DNA of 64,000 nucleotides from Kordiimonas sp. SCSIO 12603 (GCF_024398035.1 NZ_CP073748.1:972001-1036000), one strand, 5' to 3'; counted from the stretch's first letter, positions 1 through 12,830 are shown. Made by a program: numbers and translations. Notes: generated by a model not told the origin, from the letters alone.

Positions 1-144
1 AATGTTTACGATAGTCTCGGAGAAGCGCAGTTAACAGCTGGCGATAAACTAGGTGCGTTGGCAAGTTATCAACAAGCAGTAGCGCTTGATCCGCACAACC
101 AAGGCGCTGCTAAGGCTGTAAAAAAGTTACTTCAGGAGAAATAA
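1..144 (+). CDS. C-terminal TPR end of a truncated protein, probably a serine hydrolase
   Basis: The frame is open from base 1 and ends at TAA 142-144, giving 47 residues with no start in the window. They form one TPR-like helical hairpin: NVYDSLGEA, a GDK turn, then a second helix ending in ALDPHN. The same arrangement (NTYDSLADA, SGDK) closes the class C serine hydrolase at 49906-51351, so this is probably the tail of a second member of that family. That assignment is inference, since the catalytic domain is outside the window. The gene converges on the next one, with a shared hairpin between them. Confidence 0.6.
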   Translation, partial: NVYDSLGEAQLTAGDKLGALASYQQAVALDPHNQGAAKAVKKLLQEK

Positions 145-151
145 GTAGGAT

Positions 152-191
152 GAGCTAGAGAGGTAATTGGCTGAACCGCTCTAGCTCTTTT
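152..191 (+). terminator. Hairpin terminator after the partial TPR gene
   Basis: GAGCTAGAG (152-160) is the exact reverse complement of CTCTAGCTC (179-187), and TTTT follows at 188-191. It lies between convergent stop codons, so it probably serves mainly the plus-strand gene. The 18-base loop makes it weaker than the other terminators here. Confidence 0.55.
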
Positions 192-199
192 CTATGCAG

Positions 200-1477
200 T
201 TATTTGCGTGGTGAACCTGCTTTATATAGCCTTACAAATCTGGCGATAGCAGCCAAAATTAAAACCAGCCAGCCTAATAAGATGATATTGATCATTTGTT
301 CTGATTTCATGGAAAACAGCATTAGGTCGATGTTGCTGGTCTGCCAATAAACCCATTCGCCAGCCAGTTCAGTTGCCAGAAATTTGTTTCCGGTTTCTAA
401 AATAACGATGCCGTCCCCTGTCGCTGGATTATAACGTACAGAGGTGTTAATGGCGGGCTCGTTGCTGCCGTCGTGACCCGCGATAAAATCACCTTTGTTG
501 TTGGATGCATAGAGAATGGTGCCAAGCCCCCAGATATCAGCGCCCAGTTCGGAAGCATGAGGTTCGCGCATACGGGTAAGCATTTCGGGTGAAAGGACAC
601 CTCTGCCAGCCGCAAGATCGTTCGTTGGGAAATGGGCTTGAATAAATAATGTCATATCGTGGCCACTGGTATAGAGAGAGGAAGCTGCGAGTGCTGTAAA
701 TTTATAATGAGTGGCAGGCTTGCCTTGGGTATCATAGAGGGTAGCAACATTTTCGTGGTGTGTATCTAGAATGTAAGTAGACCGCATCATACCTAGTGGT
801 TGAAAGATATGTTGTTGCATATAATCGTTGAAACTTTGGCCAGAAACTTCCTCAATAAGCAATTGCAGCAGGGTGTAACCACCACCGGAATATGCGAAAG
901 CACTACCGGGCTCGATCCCAACCATAACGCGGCCATCTTTTCCCGGTGAAGCATCTTCTGCTTGGGTTAGGGATTGTTCAAGGGATTGAATGTCTTGTTC
1001 CGGAAGAAAACCGCCGTATCCCAATCCGTCGGTAAGCCCTGCAGTATGGCTAAGTAAGCGTCTTATCGTTACCTTGGTATTGTCAAATTGGCTGGGAGGA
1101 AGATGCCAGCGGGATAGATAGGTATCAACTGGTGTATCCAGATCTAGTTTGCCTTGTTCGACAAGTGATAAAACGCCCCATGCAGTAACCCATTTGCTTA
1201 GGGAGGCCACTTGGAAAAGGGTTTGTTGGTTAATAGCTTGCTTTGTTGAGTGGGTGTAGCCGCTATATATTTCACCATCAGCAATTAGCAACAAAACAGC
1301 ATTTCCTTGTGATCGGGTTGCGATCTCATTTTGGGCCGCGGTGGAAAAGGACTGAATATCCCCTTTAGGTGCAATTGCAGTGTGAAACCAACCTCGATCA
1401 ATACTTGTAAAAGTTAAAAACGCCCACAATAGTCCAAGAAAAATCGCTATGAGCATTGTGTATACATAAGGCCGCAT
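200..1477 (-). CDS. Membrane-anchored serine hydrolase (class C beta-lactamase/PBP-like family)
   Basis: A 425-residue protein with an N-terminal membrane segment (about 4-24), a beta-lactamase-fold domain and a second membrane segment near 390-412. The SxxK nucleophile motif is S92-L-S-K95. The second motif is Y196-S-G in place of the usual Y-S-N. HTAGL near 144-148 is a further family landmark. Such enzymes act on peptides, esters or amides in the periplasm, and true beta-lactamase activity cannot be read from sequence. The catalytic domain would sit in the periplasm between two anchors. ATG at 1477 follows GGAGCTCC-type purines, a weak ribosome site. No operon partner is seen. Confidence 0.8.
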   Translation of the reverse strand: MRPYVYTMLIAIFLGLLWAFLTFTSIDRGWFHTAIAPKGDIQSFSTAAQNEIATRSQGNAVLLLIADGEIYSGYTHSTKQAINQQTLFQVASLSKWVTAWGVLSLVEQGKLDLDTPVDTYLSRWHLPPSQFDNTKVTIRRLLSHTAGLTDGLGYGGFLPEQDIQSLEQSLTQAEDASPGKDGRVMVGIEPGSAFAYSGGGYTLLQLLIEEVSGQSFNDYMQQHIFQPLGMMRSTYILDTHHENVATLYDTQGKPATHYKFTALAASSLYTSGHDMTLFIQAHFPTNDLAAGRGVLSPEMLTRMREPHASELGADIWGLGTILYASNNKGDFIAGHDGSNEPAINTSVRYNPATGDGIVILETGNKFLATELAGEWVYWQTSNIDLMLFSMKSEQMINIILLGWLVLILAAIARFVRLYKAGSPRK

Positions 1478-2076
1478 GGGGAGCTCCAGTGTGTGTCATG
1501 ATGTTGCTTTGATCATAAGTTGGCGAAGCTATCTATTTTGCAATGGTATCTGGCCAGTTGATCTGTGAACGGTGGCCTATAGTCTGCAATCGGTAAGTTT
1601 GGATCAGGGTTTAATGTTGATTCAAACCTAACCGATGTGCCGAGTTTAAAAACAGTAACGGATCACAATTTAGTTAGTAGCTAAAATTAAAGCCTGTTTT
1701 TACGCATTAAAAGTGGTTTTGAAAATAAACCGTTTTACAACTATTGCGGTATTTTTAGAAAATTTAATTTTCTATTATATAAGACTTTTTCGTAATTTTC
1801 TTATTTTAAAATGAATTAAGTGGAAATAGAATTCTACTTCTTTAGATTAGTTTAATTCAATAAAAACTATCTAATTAATTGATAATTATACATAATATGA
1901 AAATATTTTCAGAAATTAAATAACATAACATGTTAGTTTTGTTAGCTTATGTCTATTGTGTTTTTATTACATCTAATAATAGTATTTTGGCTTGTTCTAA
2001 GTAGATAAGGGAGCCATGGGCTGAACTATCAGCCGATGGCTGTTTGTACAATTGATACAAGAGAGGGAGCCCTATC
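1478..2076. other. Long AT-rich intergenic region upstream of the RTX gene
   Basis: About 600 bases with no credible gene. Bases 1670-1990 are strongly AT-rich with A and T runs, as expected of a regulated promoter or bent DNA. The proximal end has a strong leader hairpin, listed separately. I cannot assign a -35/-10 pair with confidence because the AT content gives many matches. Confidence 0.5.
2012..2041 (+). promoter_or_regulatory. Leader stem-loop before the RTX metalloprotease
   Basis: AGCCATGGGCTGA (2012-2024) pairs with TCAGCCGATGGCT (2029-2041) with one mismatch across an ACTA loop. It ends 35 bases before the ATG. A smaller repeat, TTGTA/TACAA, follows at about 2044-2060. There is no T-run, so it is not a typical intrinsic terminator. 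A role in mRNA stability or in regulating translation is inference. Confidence 0.45.
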
Positions 2077-4326
2077 ATGCCAAGCACGAATGGGAATACG
2101 GTAACGGTAGCAGGCGTAGAATATACGGAAGTTTCACACGAGGTTCTGTTCGGTACTGATGAATTAGCGGAAGAGGGATTATTAAGTTTTCCGTTTGAAG
2201 CATTTAATAATCTTCCAGCATTTATTACATCCGCCAGCTTAAGTAATCCATTATTTGATTTTGGTGTTGCAGTGGTGAACGCTGCAGACGAATCTTTCGA
2301 TGGATTTGTTGATGATTTGGCTGCGGTTACAACAGCTGCACTTGAATTGATTTCCGACGTAATTGTTGGCGCAGACGGTGCCGACATTCAGGTGGCCGTA
2401 ACAATCAATCCAACCCTAGGGCCTGGTACTGTTGCAAGTGCAACTGCGGGAAGTTTTTTTGTTGGCCCGGAAAGTGATGACGGTTTTGTTGAAGTGTTTA
2501 CATCCGCTCAACTGGAACTTCAGCAAGGCGTAGATTTGAACGGCGATACCCCAGATATCGTTATTAACGTAAATCCTGAATTTTTACTTGGTGCATCTTT
2601 TGATGTTGATCCTGATCGTGTTGCAGTGCCAGGTGTAACGGATTTTGTTTCTGTACTGGCGCATGAAATTATCCACAGCCTTGGCTTCTTGTCGTTCCGC
2701 GATAATACAGGTCAAGATTTTCTGCTGGATATTGATGGTGACGGTGAACTTGAAACGCTCGATTCTACATACGGCACATTCGTGGAATTTGATGAGGTTG
2801 ATGGTTTCCTTACGCCTACCTTTAATGGTGAAAATGCCGTAGAGGTGTATGGTGAAGCAATTACGCTTGAGAGTACATTTGATAGTGCCGGTTCAGACGT
2901 TTCTCACTTTGCACTCCGTAACCCTGATGGATCTATTGCTGATACAGCATTGGCGCTTGAAAACCCCTCTGTGATCCCGGGTGATATCGTAACGCTTGGC
3001 GCGCTTGAACTCGCGGTCTTCGAGGACCTGGGTTATACGGTGGAGCGTCCAGATGGTGTTGGTCTGGTGAATACGCTTGATGGTTTGCCTTTTACGCCAA
3101 CAGTTTCTGTGAATCAGCAGCTTTCCGCGAACGGAGATACGGTTGAACTGATACTACAGTTTGATTCAGCATCGCTCTTTACCACGCTCCCAAGTTCAGT
3201 TGGGATCACTGTGATAGGCGCTGATGGTTCAGAGCAAACACTGCGTGCACAGTTTAATCCGGGTGAAACAACTGTGACAATTGAGCTGGATGCAGATGAA
3301 TTCTTTGATGTTACAGGTCCTGATGGCTTTACCAGCGTATCTGGTGATGTTGATGTAACACTTTTCTTCCCTGCACAGGCTGATCTAGCAAGTGGTGATC
3401 AAACTGAAACTGTTTCGGTATCTGCGAATTTGATCAGCGGCACAATCGGTGATGATGTTATTAATGGCAGCCATGGTGACGAGCAACTGTTCGGTGGTGA
3501 TGGTGCTGATGAAGTGAACGGCGGCAACGGTAATGATCTTGTGAGCGGTGGTGCTGGCGACGATGATCTCATCGGTGATCACGGTAATGATACACTGTTA
3601 GGCGGCGAAGGTGATGACGAGCTTGATGGCGGCACCGGTAGTGACCAGCTGTTAGGTGGCGAAGGTGATGATGAACTTGATGGCGATCATGCAAACGACA
3701 CGCTAGATGGTGGTGCAGGTAATGATGTAATTGATGGCGGTACAGGCCACGATATTATCAGCGCTGGCTCAGGTTCCGATACGGTTGAGGGTGATCACGG
3801 CGATGATCTAATCTTTGCAGGCGAAGGTGATGATATTGTGAGCGTGGGCAACGGTAGTGATACTGTATCAGCTGGTGATGGCGCCGATGTCATTGATGGT
3901 GATCATGGTGATGATTTGCTGTTGGGTGGTGCTGGCAACGACAATATTTCAGCAGGTACTGGCGGCGATACACTTTCAGGTGGCGCAGGCAGTGATACGC
4001 TTGAAGGTGGTTCGGGCGGAGATGATTTCATTTTCAACTTCGGTGATCAGGACGATGCTGATGTCATCACTGATTTTGAAAGAAATGATACCTTGTCATT
4101 TGATGGGTTTACATCGTTTGAAACAGCTGAAGATGTGTTGGCTGCTGCCAGTCAAATAGATAGTGGCGTTCTTATCACGTTGGATGCGGCAACAAATCAA
4201 ACCCTTCTTCTTGAAGGTGTAGAGCTTTCGTCGCTTGCAGCATCAAACATTTCGCTAGAAGTGGAAGAGTTTAACTTGCCGACTTTCGGATCTTTCATCT
4301 CGAATGATCTGGCAAACATAGCTTAA
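2077..4326 (+). CDS. Secreted RTX-repeat zinc metalloprotease
   Basis: A 749-residue acidic protein with no N-terminal signal peptide. A metallopeptidase domain carries H196-E-I-I-H200-S-L-G203-F, the HExxHxxGF zinc signature. A beta-rich stretch follows at about 335-450. Residues 455-652 are 22 consecutive RTX nonapeptides (GGxGxDxLx), which bind calcium and fold as a beta-roll. The end has the ADVITDFE/DTLSFDGF motif typical of type I secretion substrates. Export by an ABC/MFP/TolC machine is expected, but none is encoded here. GAGGGAG lies upstream of ATG. Every fourth nonapeptide carries a histidine at the same position (see findings). Substrate unknown. Confidence 0.85.
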   Translation: MPSTNGNTVTVAGVEYTEVSHEVLFGTDELAEEGLLSFPFEAFNNLPAFITSASLSNPLFDFGVAVVNAADESFDGFVDDLAAVTTAALELISDVIVGADGADIQVAVTINPTLGPGTVASATAGSFFVGPESDDGFVEVFTSAQLELQQGVDLNGDTPDIVINVNPEFLLGASFDVDPDRVAVPGVTDFVSVLAHEIIHSLGFLSFRDNTGQDFLLDIDGDGELETLDSTYGTFVEFDEVDGFLTPTFNGENAVEVYGEAITLESTFDSAGSDVSHFALRNPDGSIADTALALENPSVIPGDIVTLGALELAVFEDLGYTVERPDGVGLVNTLDGLPFTPTVSVNQQLSANGDTVELILQFDSASLFTTLPSSVGITVIGADGSEQTLRAQFNPGETTVTIELDADEFFDVTGPDGFTSVSGDVDVTLFFPAQADLASGDQTETVSVSANLISGTIGDDVINGSHGDEQLFGGDGADEVNGGNGNDLVSGGAGDDDLIGDHGNDTLLGGEGDDELDGGTGSDQLLGGEGDDELDGDHANDTLDGGAGNDVIDGGTGHDIISAGSGSDTVEGDHGDDLIFAGEGDDIVSVGNGSDTVSAGDGADVIDGDHGDDLLLGGAGNDNISAGTGGDTLSGGAGSDTLEGGSGGDDFIFNFGDQDDADVITDFERNDTLSFDGFTSFETAEDVLAAASQIDSGVLITLDAATNQTLLLEGVELSSLAASNISLEVEEFNLPTFGSFISNDLANIA
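3439..4032 (+). repeat. 22 tandem RTX nonapeptide repeats with a 108-base super-period
   Basis: Twenty-two in-phase 27-base units encode GGxGxDxLx repeats. The codon for the third residue is His at 3472, 3580, 3688, 3796 and 3904, exactly 108 bases apart. The repeat is therefore organised as 36-residue blocks of four nonapeptides on top of the basic period of nine. Confidence 0.9.
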
Positions 4327-4343
4327 CGTCATTTTAGATACGG

Positions 4344-4370
4344 AAAGGCCCGCATATGGCGGGCCTTTTT
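4344..4370. terminator. Bidirectional intrinsic terminator
   Basis: AAAGGCCCGC (4344-4353) and GCGGGCCTTT (4359-4368) form a 10-bp stem with a 5-base loop, flanked by T-runs as read from either strand. It sits between the convergent RTX and aminotransferase genes and can end both transcripts. Confidence 0.85.
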
Positions 4371-4371
4371 A

Positions 4372-6702
4372 CTATTGTGCGTTTTGAAGCCAGTTCTCAA
4401 AATGCTTGAGGAACCTGTCTGCATCTTCTTTTGAAAAAACAATAGGCGGTTTAATTTTCAGAATATTATGAAAGGGCCCTTCAGTACTGAGGATGATATG
4501 CCGCTCTTTAAGATACTCAATTAATTCAGCCGTTTCTTCTGTTGCCGGTTCTTTCGTATCACGGTTTCGCACCATCTCCACACCCAGGAATAAACCAAGA
4601 CCACGTACATCACCCAGTATTTCAAAGCCCTGCTGCAGTGCCTGAAGTTTTCCTTTGAAATAAGCGCCAACTTCAAGAGCATTTTCTTTGAGGCCTTCAT
4701 CCTTAATCACATCAAGAACAGCCATACCAATGGCACACGAAACTGGGTTGCCGCCGAAAGTGTTAAAATATTCCATACCCGTAACGAAAGCGTCTGCAAT
4801 TTCCTGGGTGGTAATAACAGCAGCTAGTGGATGCCCGTTGCCAATTGGTTTGCCGAGTGTCACTATATCTGGCACCACACCTTGTGTTTCGAACGCCCAC
4901 ATGTGTGTGCCCACACGTCCGAAGCCTACTTGTACTTCGTCAGCAATACACACACCACCTGCGCTTCTTATATGTTCATAGACGTGTTCAAGGTAACCTT
5001 CTGGCATGATAATTTGGCCCGCCACGCCTTGCAGGCTTTCACAGATAAAGGCTCCTGGCTTTTTACCCTTGCTTTCAAGATCCAGAATGGCTCGCTTTAC
5101 ATCAGAGGCATATTTTTTGCCCGTTTCCTTCGTGGTACCTACATAGGTGCCTCTGTAAGGATCTGGCAACATTACTTTATGAACATAATCTGGTGCACCT
5201 TCACCGCCCGGGCCGTCAAATTTGTAGGGGCTTGCCTCAATGCAGGCGTTTGTGTTGCCGTGGTATGCGCCTTCAACCGTTAAAAGTTCTCTTGAGCCAG
5301 TGAAATTGCGGGCTAGCCTGAAAGCTAGTTCGTTGGCTTCACTGCCCGAGTTTACAAACATGCAGACAGATAGCTTTTCAGGCATGGTGGTGAGGAGTTT
5401 TTCAGCGTAATCTACCAGATTGTCGTGGAGGAAACGTGTGTTGGTGTTGAGCTTTGCCATCTGTGCTTGGCCAGCGGCAACCACCTTCGGATGGCAGTGG
5501 CCAACGTGGCAAACGTTGTTCACCATATCCAGATATTCAGTACCATTTTCATCATAAAGATAAGGGCCTAAACCACGTACTATTTTAAGTGGTTCTTTAA
5601 AACTCAAGCTAAGGGTTTTCCCCAGATGTTGCTGCCGGAAACTGTGAATATCTTCTTTGGCCTGACCATTATCTGGTTCTATTCCACATGCTTTCTTAAG
5701 TTGGCATTCAATGGCAAAAGGCGCCATGCGTTTAAGTTTTTTAAGGAGGTCAAATGCAGGGCGCACAGAAACCAGTAAATATTCATTGTCTGGATGTTTT
5801 TTATATTCCGTTGCTGCATTACAAAGTGTGGTGCAAAGCCTGAGAGCAATCAGTCCGTAAAGTACTTCGAAGTCCGCAACGGACAGTGGGCGTGCTTGAT
5901 GATAAGCACTAACAATGACTTTCAGCGTTTCTATAGGATCATGTTGATCAAGCAGCGCGTAGGCACAGGCGATTGCCAGTTCATTAATGGTGTGGCTATG
6001 AACCATATCGCCAAAATCAATTAGCCCTGTAACAGTTTTAGGCTCGTTTGGATTATCTATCAAAATGTTGTAGTCATTGGCATCATTGTGGATGACAGAT
6101 GTTTCGAGCTTTCCAAGCTGTGACATGATATGGCTGTGATAGTAGCTAAGAAAATGTTCAACAACGCCTTTATGTTCTTCGTTTAGATCCACTTTTTTGC
6201 TCTGGCAAATGCTGTAGCCGTGGGCCAAATCCCAATCAAAAAAACGGTATGCGCCAGTATGTTTGAAGTTTTTGAGGGCGTTATCCATTGTGCCTAAAAA
6301 TGTGCCCAAACTTGTCCACAAATCAGTGCCGTGGGTTTCGGGTTTTGCTTCCGCATAGAACTGGCCTTCAAGGAAGCTGAGAACTCGAAAATGGAACTGG
6401 GTACCTTCGTCATTTGTAATGAAGCTGATCTCGGCACCATCTGTAGATTTCAGTACGTGTGGCACAGCTATTTTTGCTTTGGTCAGATGCCCCATCGCGG
6501 CGTTTTGCATATCAAGCTCGTTAAAGCTTTCCTGCCGGTTGGCAATTTTTACAATGAGCTTGTTGTCCGTCTCTGTTTTCAGAAGAAAGTTCTGGTCACT
6601 ATAGCTGGCGAGCGCCTTAAGTGTGCCTTTCAAATCATATTGATTTGAAAGGTGTTCCAGAATGGTTGCTTCGTCAAAAGAAGGGGTAAGCGACTGAGAC
6701 AT
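4372..6702 (-). CDS. Fusion of APH-type phosphotransferase and class III PLP aminotransferase
   Basis: 776 residues. The N-terminal half is an aminoglycoside phosphotransferase/choline kinase fold: the catalytic loop is H205-N-D207 to N212 and the metal motif is D229-F-G-D232. From about 345 a class III aminotransferase follows, with the PLP lysine at K618 in LGKPIGNG. Related fusions with an extra M23 peptidase domain exist; here that domain is absent. The aminotransferase half resembles the AGXT2/ethanolamine-phosphate phospho-lyase branch, so kinase then lyase or transaminase action on one amino alcohol or amino sugar is plausible but unproven. It lies 17 bases downstream of the beta-galactosidase gene, so they are probably co-transcribed. 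The ribosome site is weak. Confidence 0.85.
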   Translation of the reverse strand: MSQSLTPSFDEATILEHLSNQYDLKGTLKALASYSDQNFLLKTETDNKLIVKIANRQESFNELDMQNAAMGHLTKAKIAVPHVLKSTDGAEISFITNDEGTQFHFRVLSFLEGQFYAEAKPETHGTDLWTSLGTFLGTMDNALKNFKHTGAYRFFDWDLAHGYSICQSKKVDLNEEHKGVVEHFLSYYHSHIMSQLGKLETSVIHNDANDYNILIDNPNEPKTVTGLIDFGDMVHSHTINELAIACAYALLDQHDPIETLKVIVSAYHQARPLSVADFEVLYGLIALRLCTTLCNAATEYKKHPDNEYLLVSVRPAFDLLKKLKRMAPFAIECQLKKACGIEPDNGQAKEDIHSFRQQHLGKTLSLSFKEPLKIVRGLGPYLYDENGTEYLDMVNNVCHVGHCHPKVVAAGQAQMAKLNTNTRFLHDNLVDYAEKLLTTMPEKLSVCMFVNSGSEANELAFRLARNFTGSRELLTVEGAYHGNTNACIEASPYKFDGPGGEGAPDYVHKVMLPDPYRGTYVGTTKETGKKYASDVKRAILDLESKGKKPGAFICESLQGVAGQIIMPEGYLEHVYEHIRSAGGVCIADEVQVGFGRVGTHMWAFETQGVVPDIVTLGKPIGNGHPLAAVITTQEIADAFVTGMEYFNTFGGNPVSCAIGMAVLDVIKDEGLKENALEVGAYFKGKLQALQQGFEILGDVRGLGLFLGVEMVRNRDTKEPATEETAELIEYLKERHIILSTEGPFHNILKIKPPIVFSKEDADRFLKHFENWLQNAQ

Positions 6703-6719
6703 AATTTTTACTCAAATTT

Positions 6720-9917
<3,198 letters not shown>

Positions 9918-10024
9918 TTATATGATAAATGACAAGATGGGGGCAAGAGTTATGTCTGTTAAGAATGGAAGAATAGAAAGGCATATTGATGTGTTAATCA
10001 ATATGCCATTGTTTTATATGGCAG

Positions 10025-11008
10025 TTATTTAGCAGGTAAAAAGTTACTGACGACCTGTTTAAACTTTTCATTTTCTTCTGCCCATATCCAGTGACCACTT
10101 TTTTCAAACATCTCAAATTGAGTTGTTTGCTCAGGCAGCATTTTATATAGGCGGTATACAAGCTCCGGTGTGGAAACCTTGTCCGCCCGACCACCAAGGA
10201 TAAGAGTAGGGATATTAAAGCCCCGCAGTTTGTCCTCAACTGTTAGGCCTTTGAGAGTGCCAGTGATTTCCCATTCTGGGTCTTCACCTATAATATCGAG
10301 ATAAACTTGAAAATTAAATCGGTCACGCTTGTCGTTTGAACGATATTTCCATAAGCCTTTCCGGTTTGCCCGGTTGAACCACTGAAGTTCACGACCAAGT
10401 GCGCTCTCGTAAATCAGGTCCAAATATTCATCTTCGGACGAAAGCATACCTTTTGCACGTAATGCCATAACTTGCTCATGAATTTCAGGATATTTGGTTT
10501 TCATAAGATGGCTTACGTGATCAATATTCATTTGCTGGCTTTGAGCGTCATAGGATGCGCTCAGCATAACAAGGCGTTCAACATGCTCTGGGAACTGAAT
10601 GGCATACTGCATGGCTGGAATGCCGCCATATGAATGGCCCATAACCACAATTTTTTCTGCGTTCAGGTGTGCCCGAAGCGCTTCCATATCATCCACCGTC
10701 ATTTGCGGTGTAAACTTGCCTTTGATGTTTCGTTCAGAACGGCCCCTGCCAATTTCATCGAAGTAGACGATCTGGTATCCCTTTGTTTTAAGGAATTCAA
10801 ACCAGCCTAAGAAAACACGGTGACCAGCACCTGGTCCGCCATTAACAATAAAAACAGGCGTGCCGCTGCCTTCAGTCTCGTAATAGATTTTACCGCGCGG
10901 TGTTTCGAGATACTGCCCATGGCCATATGGATTGCTTTGCTCTGCATCAGGTTGGCTGAAAGCTGATTGGGCGCCTAGAATGAGGGATAATAAAAGAAGA
11001 ATACGCAA
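10025..11008 (-). CDS. Exported alpha/beta hydrolase, proline iminopeptidase-like
   Basis: I choose the TTG at 11006-11008, not the upstream ATG at 11080. It has AGGAG six bases before it, and the product (327 residues) then starts with a clear signal peptide, MRILLLLSLILG to AFSQ. The mature enzyme has the oxyanion-region NGGPGAGH, the nucleophile elbow GHSYGG, an acid in GGRADKVS and the histidine in SGHWIWAE. This layout matches prolyl aminopeptidase-like (peptidase S33) hydrolases. It follows the LytTR regulator gene on the same strand by about 130 bases and may be its target. Substrate unknown. Confidence 0.8.
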   Translation of the reverse strand: MRILLLLSLILGAQSAFSQPDAEQSNPYGHGQYLETPRGKIYYETEGSGTPVFIVNGGPGAGHRVFLGWFEFLKTKGYQIVYFDEIGRGRSERNIKGKFTPQMTVDDMEALRAHLNAEKIVVMGHSYGGIPAMQYAIQFPEHVERLVMLSASYDAQSQQMNIDHVSHLMKTKYPEIHEQVMALRAKGMLSSEDEYLDLIYESALGRELQWFNRANRKGLWKYRSNDKRDRFNFQVYLDIIGEDPEWEITGTLKGLTVEDKLRGFNIPTLILGGRADKVSTPELVYRLYKMLPEQTTQFEMFEKSGHWIWAEENEKFKQVVSNFLPAK

Positions 11009-11140
11009 AGTTCGCTCCTGATCTATTCGTAAGATTGCAAGAGGAATTTCCGTGAATCGCAGCTGTGCACAAGGCCTCAATCGGTCAGTTGGACATGGAT
11101 GCGGTGAACTGGATTATTGGTAAGGAAAGTTGGAGTGCCT

Positions 11141-11986
11141 TTATTTGATACCTGCAAAACGGCTTTTGAAATCTTTCATATAACTGCGGCTGGAAGCGAT
11201 CTTGGTGCCGGACTTTAGAATAAGCGTGAAGTCACCTTTTCCTTTTGGGTCCAGTTCTTTGATAGCGTGCAGGTTTACGATGGTTGAGCGGTGGACACGC
11301 TGGAACAGTTGTGGGTCCAATGTACGGTTCATATTGCTTAAGGAATCGCGTTTTAGAAATGTGCCATCATCGGTACCAATTTCTACATAATCCCCAGCGC
11401 CTTGAATAACAGTAATACTTGCGACAGGTAATAAGACAATCTTCTTGTCCCGCTCTAGTGCGATAAATTCAGGGTAAGTAGAAACCGAGGTGATGGAAGA
11501 AATCGCTTCTGCAGCCTTTTGTGCTTCATCGCCTTTTACAAATCTAAGCCCCATTTTGAATGCCAGATAAAGACCACACCAAACAAGAATAACCAGCGAG
11601 AAATTTAATGAGCCTGAAAACCAGCGCGGCCAGGGTAGTTCCCAAACGAGTAAGCCCTGCATAGCAAAAGCTATAGGGTTAACGAGAAGGGAAACCGTCG
11701 CACCAATAATGTAGGCACTCAATAGAGTAGTCAGGAGTAGTTTTTGCGTGCTTTGCAGGCGACTTTGATCAAATAGTGGAATTAACAGAAGTGTAGAGGT
11801 AAAACCTAAAATGCCATATGAAATGTTCCGTACCAGTGCAACCTCAAGCGTTTTAAACTGGGATAGGCCAGCAAGAAACATGATGACAAAGGTAACGCCC
11901 CAGAAAATGAGATGGAAGCGCCAGAACTGATTGCCAAATCCCTTTTTGAGGTGTGCCTGTACGTCGGTATTATCTGAAGAGCTCAC
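11141..11986 (-). CDS. Membrane-bound LytTR-family transcriptional regulator
   Basis: 281 residues. The N-terminal half has four predicted membrane helices (about 25-42, 52-70, 82-105, 125-148). The C-terminal half from about 180 is a LytTR DNA-binding domain, recognised from GAGDYVEIGTDDG, LFQRVHRSTIVNL and FTLILKSGTKIASSR. There is no receiver or kinase domain, so the membrane part probably senses the signal directly. The start is GTG at 11984-11986. It lies upstream of the exported hydrolase on the same strand. Ligand and DNA targets are unknown. Confidence 0.8.
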   Translation of the reverse strand: MSSSDNTDVQAHLKKGFGNQFWRFHLIFWGVTFVIMFLAGLSQFKTLEVALVRNISYGILGFTSTLLLIPLFDQSRLQSTQKLLLTTLLSAYIIGATVSLLVNPIAFAMQGLLVWELPWPRWFSGSLNFSLVILVWCGLYLAFKMGLRFVKGDEAQKAAEAISSITSVSTYPEFIALERDKKIVLLPVASITVIQGAGDYVEIGTDDGTFLKRDSLSNMNRTLDPQLFQRVHRSTIVNLHAIKELDPKGKGDFTLILKSGTKIASSRSYMKDFKSRFAGIK

Positions 11987-12295
11987 GAGCTACACACCCT
12001 AGGTTATTGCGTTTGTTGAACCTGTATTTTGACATATACAACATAGTACCTCTGATCAATATTTCTATTGGGTATAAACGTTTAATCGCATTTATGGTTA
12101 ACGAATCAAAGTTTCTGTGCTGCATTGAATTAGATAAGAATTTAATAAAATATGATGTTTTTATCGCGCTCAAATGGTGCTTAGCGGTGTGATTTAACAA
12201 AAAACATTCATAAAAGTTGAATTAAATTGCCTTTTATCTCAATTGCGGGAACACTGAAGTTCGTGGGTGATAGAAATATCAACGAGGGATTTATC
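11987..12295. other. AT-rich divergent intergenic region
   Basis: About 310 bases between the LytTR gene and the small secreted protein, which diverge, so it must hold both promoters. I see no convincing palindrome, RNA gene or additional reading frame. Confidence 0.4.
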
Positions 12296-12808
12296 GTGAA
12301 TAAATATGTAAAACTACTAGCAGGCGTTTCTGCAGGCGTAATGATGACAACAACAGCAGCTTTCGCTGGTGATAAAGGTGATTGCTATGAAGCTGTTGCA
12401 GCTTATGAAAATGGCATGCCTTCAATTGCTAAAGCGCAAGGTATGGAAGTTGAAAAGCAGGTTGAACTTGTATCGGGTGAGTTCAAGAAAGTTATCTCTG
12501 CTTCAACTGCTGCACACCGCTGCTATGTGAAAAGCATGAAATCAGCGTCTGATGCTGACCGTGCTGATCTGAAAGCTGGCATGAAAAAAGCTGGTGCTAT
12601 TCTTGTTAAAGCACAGTCGCAGTTCAGCGGTTGGATTGATGAAATGTCAGTTTCCATGATGTCTGATATCGCACCGGCAGCTGGTGCAACGACAGAAGCA
12701 AGCGATGCTCCATCTGCTATGGAAGCAAGCCTTGATGTGCTTATTGGTTCTTACATGCTGCTTGATGATGCAACAGAGGTTGCGTCTCGCATGACTAAAG
12801 GCAGCTAA
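12296..12808 (+). CDS. Small secreted alpha-helical protein of unknown function
   Basis: I choose GTG at 12296 because GAGGGA lies seven bases upstream and the product (170 residues) then opens with a clean signal peptide, NKYVKLLAGVSAG to AAFA-GDKG. The mature part is Ala, Met and Lys rich, predicted helical, with two cysteines (C30 in GDCYEA and one in HRCYV) that could form a disulfide in the periplasm. I do not recognise a family. It is a single-gene transcript ending in a strong terminator. Confidence 0.65.
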   Translation: MNKYVKLLAGVSAGVMMTTTAAFAGDKGDCYEAVAAYENGMPSIAKAQGMEVEKQVELVSGEFKKVISASTAAHRCYVKSMKSASDADRADLKAGMKKAGAILVKAQSQFSGWIDEMSVSMMSDIAPAAGATTEASDAPSAMEASLDVLIGSYMLLDDATEVASRMTKGS

Positions 12809-12830
12809 TTTAGCTAACATAATTTGGAAG

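Noticed and set aside
200-1477. True class C beta-lactamase (antibiotic resistance)
   Set aside because: The Y-S-N motif is Y-S-G and the protein has membrane anchors at both ends; the family has many non-lactamase members.
3439-4032. Regular short repeats as a possible CRISPR array
   Set aside because: Units are in coding phase, vary in sequence and translate to RTX nonapeptides without spacers.
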